Part shown: positions 7,810-15,033 of the stretch, piece by piece | Layout: each line of letters opens with the position of its first letter | How positions within the stretch are numbered: the stretch's first letter is position 1 | Assembly: GCA_019422485.1 (NCBI GenBank) | Contig: JAHZDG010000039.1 | Coordinates: 1-21,075 of the forward strand | Length of the DNA stretch: 21,075 bases | From: Alistipes sp. | Lineage (GTDB): Bacteria; Bacteroidota; Bacteroidia; Bacteroidales; Rikenellaceae | Direction: 5' to 3' | The notes under the pieces: generated by a model | Told to the model about the DNA's origin: nothing | Databases searched by the model: none | Seen by the model: the letters and a program-made list of their open reading frames with translations, nothing else | Translations under genes and position numbers: made by a program

Positions 7810-9174
7810 TCACAAATGGGCAATCCGCAACCCCATCGGATAGAGGTTGTTGCAACGACGTCCGATCCGTTTGATCCACCCCAGCGGCAACCCCTCATAG
7901 GTCACCAAGTTGATCCCTTCGGTCAACAGAGACGGGTCGGTATCCTTTTTGCGCAGGTAATCGAGCGCCTCTTCCAACGCCAGATCGGCCCGAGGTATCA
8001 CGTCGGCCGCCAAATCATGAAACAGCGCCAACGGATGTTCCGGCTTCAATTTCCCGCCATACAGACCGCCGCACAACACCCCCGAAGCTACCACTGACAA
8101 ACCTTCGGCCAGTTGGCGAACCGCCGGGAAAGCGGAGCGATAATAGGCGTAAAACGAATCACCCACCCGCGCAAACTGCATCCAATCGGGTTGCCCCACC
8201 CAACGCGCCAACTCCGTCCGTTCGGCCTTGTTCGGTTCCGTAAAGAGGCTTTTCCGGGGTTTCGGCACCCGTTCCCGGCACCGGCCTTCGCTTTTCCGCA
8301 GAACGGCCGCAAAAAAGCCCTCACCCTCAACCCAATGAGGATAAAACCGGAACGTCGGCACCTCTCCGACCTGACCGCACACTATCCCCCAATCCGGATC
8401 ACACGGCACTTCGACCGGCTCCACATCATACTCCTCGAGCAACCAGCGCAGGGTTCCCTCATTTTCCTCTCCATTGAACGTACAGGTGCTGAAAATCAGG
8501 ACACCTCCCGGTTTCAAAGCTGCCCACACATCCGACAGAATACGACGATCGCGAGCCGCACACAGCTTCACGGCTTCGGGACTCCATTCACCCCGAGCCT
8601 CAGGGGTTTTACGGAACATGCCCTCTCCCGAACAGGGCGTATCCACCAGAATCAGGTCGAAAAAGTGTTCGTACGCCCCCAGATGGGCCGGATCATTGTT
8701 GGTCACCACCACATTGCCAATTCCCCATTTACGTACATTATCGGCCAGGGTCAGGGCCCGGGCCCGAATCACTTCATTGGCGATCACCAATCCATCCGCA
8801 CCGACCAGCGAGGACAACAAGGTGGTTTTACCGCCCGGCGCCGCACACAAATCGAGCACCCGAGGAGACTGATCTTCCGCAAACAACGTACGATAAAGCT
8901 GTTCGATAAACATCGAAGAAGCCTCCTGCACATAATAAGCGCCCCCATGAAACAAGGGATCGAGCGTAAAGCTCGGACGTTCCTCCAGATAATAGCCGTA
9001 ACGGGACCAGGGCACTTGACGTCCACCGGCAGGACGGGCCGATTTATAAGGATTGTAACGGATACTGACCGGCGAAAGGGTATCCAGCGCCTCGCACAAA
9101 CGGGCAGCCTCCTCAGCACCCATCCGCTCTTCACACGACTGGCGGAAAGCCTCGGGTAACGGATATTCGGACAT
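7810..9174 (-). CDS. rsmF: RsmF/NOP2-Sun family 16S rRNA (cytosine-C5)-methyltransferase
   Basis: This 454-residue enzyme transfers a methyl group from S-adenosylmethionine to C5 of a cytosine in rRNA; in E. coli the RsmF target is C1407 of 16S rRNA. The family opening HGGAYYVQEASSM (76-88) is followed by the SAM-binding loop LCAAPGGKTT (109-118). The two catalytic cysteines are Cys181 in DTPCSGEGMF and Cys231 in STCTFN, 50 residues apart as in E. coli RsmF (197 and 247, from memory). The C-terminus ends in the RsmF-type domain with GRRCNNLYPMGLRI. I prefer the ATG at 9174 over an upstream start at 9222, because the extra 16 residues are not conserved and a GGAG lies just before 9174. It sits between dNK and ruvB on the same strand. 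The target base is inferred from family. Confidence 0.9.
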   Translation of the reverse strand: MSEYPLPEAFRQSCEERMGAEEAARLCEALDTLSPVSIRYNPYKSARPAGGRQVPWSRYGYYLEERPSFTLDPLFHGGAYYVQEASSMFIEQLYRTLFAEDQSPRVLDLCAAPGGKTTLLSSLVGADGLVIANEVIRARALTLADNVRKWGIGNVVVTNNDPAHLGAYEHFFDLILVDTPCSGEGMFRKTPEARGEWSPEAVKLCAARDRRILSDVWAALKPGGVLIFSTCTFNGEENEGTLRWLLEEYDVEPVEVPCDPDWGIVCGQVGEVPTFRFYPHWVEGEGFFAAVLRKSEGRCRERVPKPRKSLFTEPNKAERTELARWVGQPDWMQFARVGDSFYAYYRSAFPAVRQLAEGLSVVASGVLCGGLYGGKLKPEHPLALFHDLAADVIPRADLALEEALDYLRKKDTDPSLLTEGINLVTYEGLPLGWIKRIGRRCNNLYPMGLRIAHL

Positions 9175-9190
9175 ACTCCAATTTTCTTTT

Positions 9191-9219
9191 AACGCCGGCC
9201 CCGTCAAGGAACCGGCGTT
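9191..9219. other. Hairpin in the dNK-rsmF gap
   Basis: Arms AACGCCGG (9191-9198) and CCGGCGTT (9212-9219) are perfectly complementary and can be extended inward by two pairs after two mismatches. No T-tract follows on either strand, so it does not look like an intrinsic terminator. Because it lies in the 5' leader of rsmF, a role in mRNA folding is possible. Confidence 0.4.
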
Positions 9220-9320
9220 CATATAACGTTAAAACATAAATTGTCTATTGACCTGCCATCCACTTCTGTCTCCCCCTTCTCCGCTTTCCCGACGAGGATC
9301 TTCCCCTCGGGAAAACCGCT

Positions 9321-9920
9321 CTATTTCAAAGACTGGATGCGTTGCACCAGCGGGTCGAGCACTTCCGGATGTTCGATAAAATCGGTCGTATCCACATCGA
9401 TAATCTCTACCTCTCCCTGATAGACCTCCTTGATCCAATGTTCATATTTGACATTGAGCCGTTGCAGATACTCCTCCATGATATTCATTTCGTAAGCTCT
9501 TCCCCGTTTCCGGATCTGGCTGATGAGCGTCGGTACGCTGGCCCGCAGGTAAACCAACAGATCCGGCGTCCGGATCAGGTTGGTCGAAAGGCTGAAAATC
9601 TTCATGTAGGTATCAAAATCGCGCGTCGACATCAAACCGCTCTGATGCAGATTATCGGCAAAAATATAGGCATCTTCATAAATCGTGCGATCCTGAATCA
9701 AATCCTCGCCTTCGGCCAGAATACAGGCCGCCTCACGGATCCGTTGCCCCAGAAAATAGATCTGCAGGTTGAACGACCAGCGATTCATATCTTCATAAAA
9801 ATCGCCGATATATGGATTATCGCTATCTTCATAATAAGCCTTGGCCCCCGTACGGCGGGCCAGAATTTCAGTCAGGGAGGTTTTTCCCGACCCGATATTT
9901 CCGGCAATAGCGATATACAT
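9321..9920 (-). CDS. Deoxynucleoside kinase
   Basis: A 199-residue cytoplasmic kinase that phosphorylates deoxynucleosides (deoxyadenosine/deoxyguanosine type) with ATP or GTP in nucleotide salvage. The P-loop GNIGSGKTS is at residues 7-15. Acidic residues in YYEDSDNPY (29-37) fit the position of the catalytic Glu. DRTIYED (77-83) is the family's D/E-R-S-like motif, and the Arg-rich LID RKRGRAYE covers 137-144. Length is typical for bacterial members. It follows the GT4 gene by 85 bases and has its own likely promoter overlapping the end of that gene. Which deoxynucleoside is preferred cannot be read from the sequence. Confidence 0.92.
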   Translation of the reverse strand: MYIAIAGNIGSGKTSLTEILARRTGAKAYYEDSDNPYIGDFYEDMNRWSFNLQIYFLGQRIREAACILAEGEDLIQDRTIYEDAYIFADNLHQSGLMSTRDFDTYMKIFSLSTNLIRTPDLLVYLRASVPTLISQIRKRGRAYEMNIMEEYLQRLNVKYEHWIKEVYQGEVEIIDVDTTDFIEHPEVLDPLVQRIQSLK

Positions 9921-9978
9921 GACCTTTTGTTTTTGAATATCAACCGTTCCTAAACCGACTCCGGCAACGGAACTTCTA

Positions 9979-10009
9979 CAAAGTTACGGCTTTTCGTTCG
10001 GAAAATCAA
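9979..10009 (-). promoter_or_regulatory. Promoter of the deoxynucleoside kinase gene
   Basis: On the minus strand a TTG (10007-10009) is followed after exactly 20 bases by TAACTTTG (9979-9986). Both the -7 consensus TAnnTTTG and the 19-21 base spacing to a -33 TTG fit the Bacteroidota sigma-ABfr promoter. The leader to the ATG is 58 bases. The -33 element overlaps the stop codon of the upstream glycosyltransferase gene. Confidence 0.6.
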
Positions 10010-11172
10010 CCCTGCGACGAGCTCTCCAGACGGTCATAGAGGGCTTCGAAATTCCGGGCCATTTTTTCCCAGGTAAAACGTTCCCGGTAGCTCAGGATCT
10101 GAGCCCGGAACGTTTGGGCCCTCTCTTCGTCGTAAAAACGTCGGATAGCGGCCGCAATCGCCTCGGGTTCCGGAGCGGTTACATAGCCCACCTCTCCGGC
10201 CGGCACAATTTCCCGCAAACCGCCCACATCGGTCACCACCATCGGCACATCGAACCAATAGGCCACCTGCGTCACACCGCTTTGGGTAGCCGTCCGATAA
10301 GGCTGACACACCAGATCCGCCGCCGAAAAGAAACAACGGACTTCGCCTTCGGGGATAAACCGATCGAACAGGATCACCTCCTGCCCCAAGTCCAACTCCT
10401 GCAGCATTCGTTCATAGCGTTCCCGACCGCCGTAATATTCCCCGGCCACCACCAGCCGATGTCCTTCTTTCAGCCATCCCGCCTTTTTCAAAAGCGCCCA
10501 CGCTTCATAAAGCAGATCCAGGCCTTTATAATCCCGGATATATCCGAAAAAGAGGGTATAATGCAGGGAGGGATCGAGTCCTAAACGGGCACACGCCTCT
10601 TCGCGAGGCATCGGATCTCCATACTGCGTAAACATGGGATGGGGCGAAAACAGCGCCGGTTTATCGGTCGTAAACATCCTCAGGTCCCGATGCACCTGTT
10701 CGGACATATAGATAAACCCATCCATCGAGCCGATGAAATAGCGGGTCAACAAGGTATCCATCGGGCGTTTTTCATGCGGAACCACATTGTCGAGCAAAGC
10801 GATGGTCCGTATGCCGGCCCGGCGGGCGATACGCGCCACGGTCCCGAAAGCGGGGGCCATCGCCGGAATCCAATATCGCATGATCAGCAGATCGGGTTTG
10901 AGTCGTTTGACCCGCCGCCCAATACGCCACCAGCTCCAGGGATTGATGCTGCTCAGCTCCCGTGAGATCGACAAATCGTCCGGAGCCGGTTCATCGGTCA
11001 GCTGACTGCTGCCGGGAAACAACAAACGGGGATACTGTGTCGTAAAGGTAAAAAGTCGACACTCGAGACCCATCGCCCGAAACGTACGTGCCAACGTATG
11101 GTTAAAGCCCGACAAACCACCCCGAAAAGGATGAGCCGGACCTACAATCAATATGGATTTTAATTTTGACAT
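10006..11172 (-). CDS. GT4-type glycosyltransferase (GT-B fold)
   Basis: This 388-residue protein resembles family GT4 enzymes, which transfer a sugar from a nucleotide-activated donor to a glycan or lipid acceptor on the cytoplasmic side. The N-terminal domain opens with ILIVGPAHPFRGGLSGFNHT, here starting near residue 7 (core GPAHPFRGGLSGFN). The C-terminal donor domain contains FFGYIRDYKGLDLLYEA and VAGEYYGG, then PYRTATQSGVTQVAY and VTDVGGLREIV. The usual EX7E pair of GT4 is not acidic here: the aligned positions are about Ala295 and Val303. The ATG at 11172 has AAGGAG two bases upstream and gives the conserved N-terminus; an upstream TTG at 11202 adds ten non-conserved residues. Neighbours are the GH3-like ligase and a nucleoside kinase, so no pathway can be assigned. 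Donor and acceptor are unknown. Confidence 0.85.
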   Translation of the reverse strand: MSKLKSILIVGPAHPFRGGLSGFNHTLARTFRAMGLECRLFTFTTQYPRLLFPGSSQLTDEPAPDDLSISRELSSINPWSWWRIGRRVKRLKPDLLIMRYWIPAMAPAFGTVARIARRAGIRTIALLDNVVPHEKRPMDTLLTRYFIGSMDGFIYMSEQVHRDLRMFTTDKPALFSPHPMFTQYGDPMPREEACARLGLDPSLHYTLFFGYIRDYKGLDLLYEAWALLKKAGWLKEGHRLVVAGEYYGGRERYERMLQELDLGQEVILFDRFIPEGEVRCFFSAADLVCQPYRTATQSGVTQVAYWFDVPMVVTDVGGLREIVPAGEVGYVTAPEPEAIAAAIRRFYDEERAQTFRAQILSYRERFTWEKMARNFEALYDRLESSSQG

Positions 11173-11306
11173 AACTCCTTGCTTCAACGATTCGTTCGAC
11201 AAGCCCTCTCCGAGATTGACCTCCGGGTTCCTGCAACACGCCCAGACTCTCGTTCTGCCCTTTTCGTTCTACCCTGGGTCCTCTCCCGGCAGCACGACGT
11301 TTCGTC

Positions 11307-11342
11307 CTCTCTAACAGGTCGATCAGGCATATGCTTAGAGAG
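11307..11342. repeat. Inverted repeat between the GH3-like and GT4 genes
   Basis: CTCTCTAA (11307-11314) and TTAGAGAG (11335-11342) form a perfect 8-base inverted repeat around a 20-base centre that contains the palindrome GCATATGC. No T-tract follows on the minus strand. It lies in a 207-base gap upstream of the GT4 gene and could be an operator or a leader hairpin. Confidence 0.4.
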
Positions 11343-11379
11343 CTCCGGACGCGCCATAATCTCACACAGCAGCACCCGG

Positions 11380-12888
11380 CTATTCCTTCAGGGTCAGTAA
11401 CTGCTCGATGTAAGTGCGATCATTACACAGACGCGGCACCTTGTTCTGTCCGCCGGCTTTGCCACGTCCCTTCATCCAACGATAGAAGGTTCCCTCCGGC
11501 AGAACCGTCAACGTGGGCCGCAACAGCGTCGTATCTTTGAAACGCTTGGCCTCGTAATCGGAATTAACCCGTTGCAACGCCTCGTCGAGCAGACCGGTGA
11601 AGCGTTCCAGGTCATCGGGCCGACGACTGAACTCCACCAACCACTGGTGCGATCCTTTGGTCTTGTCGTTCATGTAGATCGGGCCGGCGGTATAGTCACT
11701 GACCTGAGCCCCTGTCGCGTCACAGGCCGCCTTGAGAGCCGTCTCCGCATTGTCCACGATCACCTCTTCCCCGAACGCATTGATAAAATGCTTGGTCCGG
11801 CCCGTGATGCGGATCTTGTAAGGCGACAAGCTGGTAAATTCCACCGTATCGCCGATCATGTAACGCCACAACCCATTGCAGGTCGAGATAATCAGGGCGT
11901 AATTAACCCCGGTCTTCACCCCTTCCAAGGGTACCGCCTGCGAAGGATCGTGCAGGGCACTCATCGGCAGGAATTCATAATAGACCCCATAATCGAGCAT
12001 CAACAACATATCGTCCCGATCAGGTTCGTTCTGAATGGCGAAAAATCCCTCGGAGGCATTATAGGTCTCCATGTATCGCATCGAATCCGAGGGGAAAAGA
12101 CGGCGATACTGTTCGCGGTAAGGTTTGAAATTCATCCCGCCATGCATAAACAGCTCCATGTGGGGCCACACCTCCAGGACATTCTCCTTGCCGGTATATT
12201 CCAATACCTTATTCAACATCACCATGTTCCAGGAGGGCACACCGGCAAAAGCCGTAATCCGCTGATGCACCGTTTCCCGGCAAATGGCCTGTACTTTCTG
12301 TTCAAAATCGGGAATCAGGGCCGTCTCGGTACGCGGAGCGCGGCGCCAATCGGCCCACCACGGCGTATTTTCGATCAGAATCGCCGACAGGTCTCCCTCC
12401 TGGGCATTTCCTCCGGTACTTTCCAAGCGGTGGCTGCCCCCCAAGGTAAGGGTTTTCCCCGAAAAAATCTGACTTTGCGGATACAATGACGTATACAAGG
12501 CCAACACATCCCGCGGCCCCTGCAGATGACAACGCTGCAGGCCCTCTGCGGTAACCGGAATAAACTTGCTTTTCGAGCCCGTCGTACCGGACGATTTGGC
12601 AAACCAGTCAATTCCACCCGGCCAGGTCACATTCGGCTGACCGGCCCGGGAGCGGGCGATCAACGATTCGAACCGGTCGTAATCACTCACCGGAACCCGC
12701 GCTACAAACTGATCGTACTGGCGAATCGACCCGAAACCGTACTCGAGACCGAAAGCCGTCTGACGCGCCTGCGTCAACAGATATTCGAGTTGCTGTTGTT
12801 GCACCTGCTGCGGATGCCGCATGAAAAAGTCGATCGCCTTGCGTCGACGTGCAAAAAACAGATTGACAAGTCGTGTAGTCCAAGCCAT
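11380..12888 (-). CDS. GH3 auxin-responsive family protein (acyl-adenylate/amide synthetase-like)
   Basis: This 502-residue protein belongs to the GH3 superfamily of ATP-dependent acyl-adenylating enzymes, known in plants for joining jasmonate or auxin to amino acids. Bacterial members are widespread but their substrates are not established. The three AMP-binding motifs are present: SSGTTGSKSKF (99-109), YNASEGFF (276-283) and LWRYMIGD (340-347), followed by GRTKHFIN (363-370). There is no signal peptide or membrane segment, so it is cytoplasmic. The ATG at 12888 is 66 bases downstream of trkA on the same strand; no clear promoter is seen between them, so co-transcription is possible. The nearby GT4 gene suggests envelope or surface-glycan chemistry, but that is only proximity. 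Confidence 0.88.
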   Translation of the reverse strand: MAWTTRLVNLFFARRRKAIDFFMRHPQQVQQQQLEYLLTQARQTAFGLEYGFGSIRQYDQFVARVPVSDYDRFESLIARSRAGQPNVTWPGGIDWFAKSSGTTGSKSKFIPVTAEGLQRCHLQGPRDVLALYTSLYPQSQIFSGKTLTLGGSHRLESTGGNAQEGDLSAILIENTPWWADWRRAPRTETALIPDFEQKVQAICRETVHQRITAFAGVPSWNMVMLNKVLEYTGKENVLEVWPHMELFMHGGMNFKPYREQYRRLFPSDSMRYMETYNASEGFFAIQNEPDRDDMLLMLDYGVYYEFLPMSALHDPSQAVPLEGVKTGVNYALIISTCNGLWRYMIGDTVEFTSLSPYKIRITGRTKHFINAFGEEVIVDNAETALKAACDATGAQVSDYTAGPIYMNDKTKGSHQWLVEFSRRPDDLERFTGLLDEALQRVNSDYEAKRFKDTTLLRPTLTVLPEGTFYRWMKGRGKAGGQNKVPRLCNDRTYIEQLLTLKE

Positions 12889-12954
12889 AAGATAAACTCT
12901 CTAAAAATCGTTCGGTCAATCGGCTGCTCCGGTTGTTTTCCCGAACAAACTGTC

Positions 12955-14295
12955 CTATCCGAAAAACTTTCCGATCCGTGCAATGGCTGACGGCAGCGCA
13001 AAAACCACCACCCGATCATACGCGTTGATCTCGGTATTTCCCACCGCAATAAACGTTTTGTCGCCGCGCACGATCCCTCCGATGATGGCATCCCGCGGAA
13101 ACTCCAGATCCCGTATCTTGTTTTTGGTAGCCGGCGAGTTGGGCTTGACGATGAACTCCAGCACCTCGGCTTCCGATCCGGTCAGGTACTTGATCGCCTG
13201 CACGTCGGTGTTCATCGTGAAACGGAAAATATTGCTGGCCGTCACCAATTTCTTATTGATGATCGTATCGATCCCCATGCTCTCGGCCAAACTGATGTAA
13301 TTGAGGTTTTCCACTTCGGCAATCACCTTCTTCACCCCCAAGCGCTTGGCCAGCAAAGCCGCCAGGATATTGGTCTCCGCCCGACCGGTCACCGCTACAA
13401 AGGCATCCATATTGCTCATGCCCTCTTCGATCATCGAATCGATGTTCCGACCGTCCTCGCTGATAATCAAGGTCGACTCCAGTGACTCGGCCAATTTATA
13501 GGCTTTCTCGGGATTGTATTCCACCAACTTGATGTTCACTTCGTTCTGCAACTCGTTGGCAATCTGCACCCCGATACGACTCCCGCCCAAGATCATCATG
13601 TTATTGACGTCGATATTGGCTTTGCCCGAATAGGCCATCACCTCCTTGAGCGACTCCTGATCGGTGATCACATAAATGGTATCCCCCTCCTTGAAGGTAT
13701 CGTTGCTGCGCGGAATGATCGTATGACCGTTCCGGGAGATGGCCACCGTACGATACGGAAGGTGTTCCCGGTCGCTGGTCACATCCAGCAGACTCTTGTC
13801 GATGAGCGAGGCCGACGAATCGAGTTTGAAGACCACCAACGACAATTTTCCGCCCGAAAAATCGACATATTCCGTGGTGCTGGTGTGCCCCAAGAGGTTG
13901 ATCACCTCATTCGCAGCCACCTTTTCCGGGTAGAACAGATAGTCGATGCCCATATTGATGAACATCTCCTTGTTGTTGGGTTCGAGGTATTCGTTGTTGT
14001 CGATACGGGCGATGGCCTTCCGGGCCCCCAACTGCTTGGCCAAAACAGCCGAAATGATGTTGGTCGACTCCTCGGGACGCACGGCGATAAACAGATCGGC
14101 CTTGCGTACTCCGGCCTTTTTCAGAACGGCAAACGTAGTGCAATCTCCCTCGACGGTAATGACATCGGCTACCGAAGAGACCTCTTCCAGTCGTTTCGGA
14201 TCATCGTCGATGACCGTCGTATCGTGATACTCGTTACTGAGCATTTTAGCCAGGTGGCTGCCGACTTCGCCCACCCCCGAAATAATGATCTTCAT
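12955..14295 (-). CDS. trkA: TrkA, peripheral NAD-binding subunit of the Trk K+ uptake system
   Basis: A 446-residue cytoplasmic protein that binds NAD(H) and gates the TrkH/TrkG potassium channel. It has the full two-repeat layout: an RCK-N domain with GVGEVG (7-12), an RCK-C domain, a second RCK-N with GGSRIG (237-242) and a final RCK-C. Length matches E. coli TrkA. I chose the ATG at 14295, which puts MKIIISGVGEVG at the N-terminus as in the family. A GTG at 14313 is an alternative that has GGAGGGG upstream and adds six residues. The channel subunit trkH is not adjacent: downstream is the GH3-like gene. Upstream is a 175-base divergent region with a hairpin. Confidence 0.93.
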   Translation of the reverse strand: MKIIISGVGEVGSHLAKMLSNEYHDTTVIDDDPKRLEEVSSVADVITVEGDCTTFAVLKKAGVRKADLFIAVRPEESTNIISAVLAKQLGARKAIARIDNNEYLEPNNKEMFINMGIDYLFYPEKVAANEVINLLGHTSTTEYVDFSGGKLSLVVFKLDSSASLIDKSLLDVTSDREHLPYRTVAISRNGHTIIPRSNDTFKEGDTIYVITDQESLKEVMAYSGKANIDVNNMMILGGSRIGVQIANELQNEVNIKLVEYNPEKAYKLAESLESTLIISEDGRNIDSMIEEGMSNMDAFVAVTGRAETNILAALLAKRLGVKKVIAEVENLNYISLAESMGIDTIINKKLVTASNIFRFTMNTDVQAIKYLTGSEAEVLEFIVKPNSPATKNKIRDLEFPRDAIIGGIVRGDKTFIAVGNTEINAYDRVVVFALPSAIARIGKFFG

Positions 14296-14332
14296 GGCTC
14301 GTTCATTTGCCACGGTTTGCCCCTCCGGAACC

Positions 14333-14359
14333 GGGCCTTTCGGCTATAACGAAAGCCCC
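14333..14359. other. Hairpin in the trkA leader
   Basis: Arms GGGCCTTTCG (14333-14342) and CGAAAGCCCC (14350-14359) pair over ten positions with one mismatch and enclose a 7-base loop. No T-tract follows on either strand. It lies 38 bases upstream of the trkA ATG in the divergent intergenic region, so it may be an operator or a structured leader. Confidence 0.4.
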
Positions 14360-14418
14360 CTCCGCAGGTCAAAACCGAAAAAGTATTTGTTTTTTCAAGC
14401 GATAACCCTACAAATTTA

Positions 14419-14426
14419 TAACTTTG
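14419..14426 (+). promoter_or_regulatory. Candidate -7 box of the small Cys-rich membrane protein gene
   Basis: TAACTTTG matches TAnnTTTG exactly and lies 44 bases before the ATG at 14471. The region upstream is T-rich, but no TTG is at the expected 19-21 base spacing. Its position in a divergent gene gap makes it a reasonable promoter. Confidence 0.45.
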
Positions 14427-14470
14427 TACGGATTTTGCACCATGTATTTCGAAACTTTATCCCGAAGAGC

Positions 14471-14749
14471 ATGTCAAGCGGATTATTGATTTTCTTAGTT
14501 ACCGTAGGGGTTGTCGGATTTTTCGTCCTGGCCTTTTCGCTGACGATCCTGATCAAAGGGCATTATATGGACTCCGAAATCGGAACCAATCCCCACATGC
14601 AGGAACGGGGCATCGGTTGTGCATCCCAGCAATTCCGCAACGAAGAAGCTGCCCTGAATGGCCAACCCGCCTCCCCGCTGACCGATTGCGCCGGCAACTG
14701 CGGTAGTTGCATCACCAATGCATGCGACCATCCGGAAAATCGGAAATAA
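14471..14749 (+). CDS. Small single-pass membrane protein with a C-terminal cysteine cluster
   Basis: This 92-residue protein has one N-terminal membrane segment (about residues 4-29, rich in Leu, Val and Phe) and a hydrophilic tail. The tail holds a Cys near residue 50 (GIGCAS) and a cluster DCAGNCGSCITNACDH with the spacing C-x3-C-x2-C-x5-C. Such a cluster could bind a metal or iron-sulfur cofactor. I do not recognise a characterised family. The layout resembles small maturation or assembly factors such as NqrM, but the sequence is not clearly related. The ATG at 14471 was chosen because it starts the membrane segment and lies downstream of a -7 box; a longer frame from 14285 overlaps the trkA start on the other strand and is unlikely. 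A hairpin terminator follows, so it is probably monocistronic. Function unknown. Confidence 0.75.
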   Translation: MSSGLLIFLVTVGVVGFFVLAFSLTILIKGHYMDSEIGTNPHMQERGIGCASQQFRNEEAALNGQPASPLTDCAGNCGSCITNACDHPENRK

Positions 14750-14778
14750 ACGGACAATCCTCCTTATAACGCTATCCG

Positions 14779-14799
14779 AACGCCCCACGAAGGGGCGTT
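14779..14799 (+). terminator. Intrinsic terminator after the small membrane protein gene
   Basis: AACGCCCC (14779-14786) and GGGGCGTT (14792-14799) form a perfect 8-base stem with a 5-base loop, followed on the plus strand by TGTCATTTTC. It begins 30 bases after the stop codon. Confidence 0.75.
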
Positions 14800-15000
14800 T
14801 GTCATTTTCACAAGACACCTTGGCTCGTCTCCTCAAATGCTGTTTTCCCCTGTTTGTTCCGCTCTGGCCGCAGGCAAAAATCCCCACATCATCCCCTTAG
14901 CTAACGCACCTCTTCCCGAACTGTTTTTTTTACGGATCCGACACAAAGAAAGAGCCCAAAAATAGCGGGATCGGCATGAAGATTGCTGCTCTCATATTGA

Positions 15001-15015
15001 TTGATTGGCAATCAA
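15001..15015. promoter_or_regulatory. Operator-like palindrome upstream of the fimbrillin-like lipoprotein
   Basis: TTGATTG and CAATCAA form a perfect 7-base inverted repeat around a single G. It ends 18 bases before the start codon at 15034. Short symmetric sites in this position often bind dimeric regulators; no regulator gene is nearby, so the role is a guess. Confidence 0.35.
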
Positions 15016-15033
15016 AAATTAACTTCAATCCCT

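Noticed and set aside
11184..11375. A short Arg/Glu-rich frame in the gap between the GH3-like and GT4 genes
   Set aside because: It uses many AGA/AGG codons unlike the neighbours, overlaps the inverted repeat, and has no recognisable features or supported start.
14957..14964. Minus-strand TATTTTTG as a promoter
   Set aside because: It faces away from the lipoprotein gene, with no minus-strand gene nearby except trkA far downstream. It shows that this short motif also occurs by chance.
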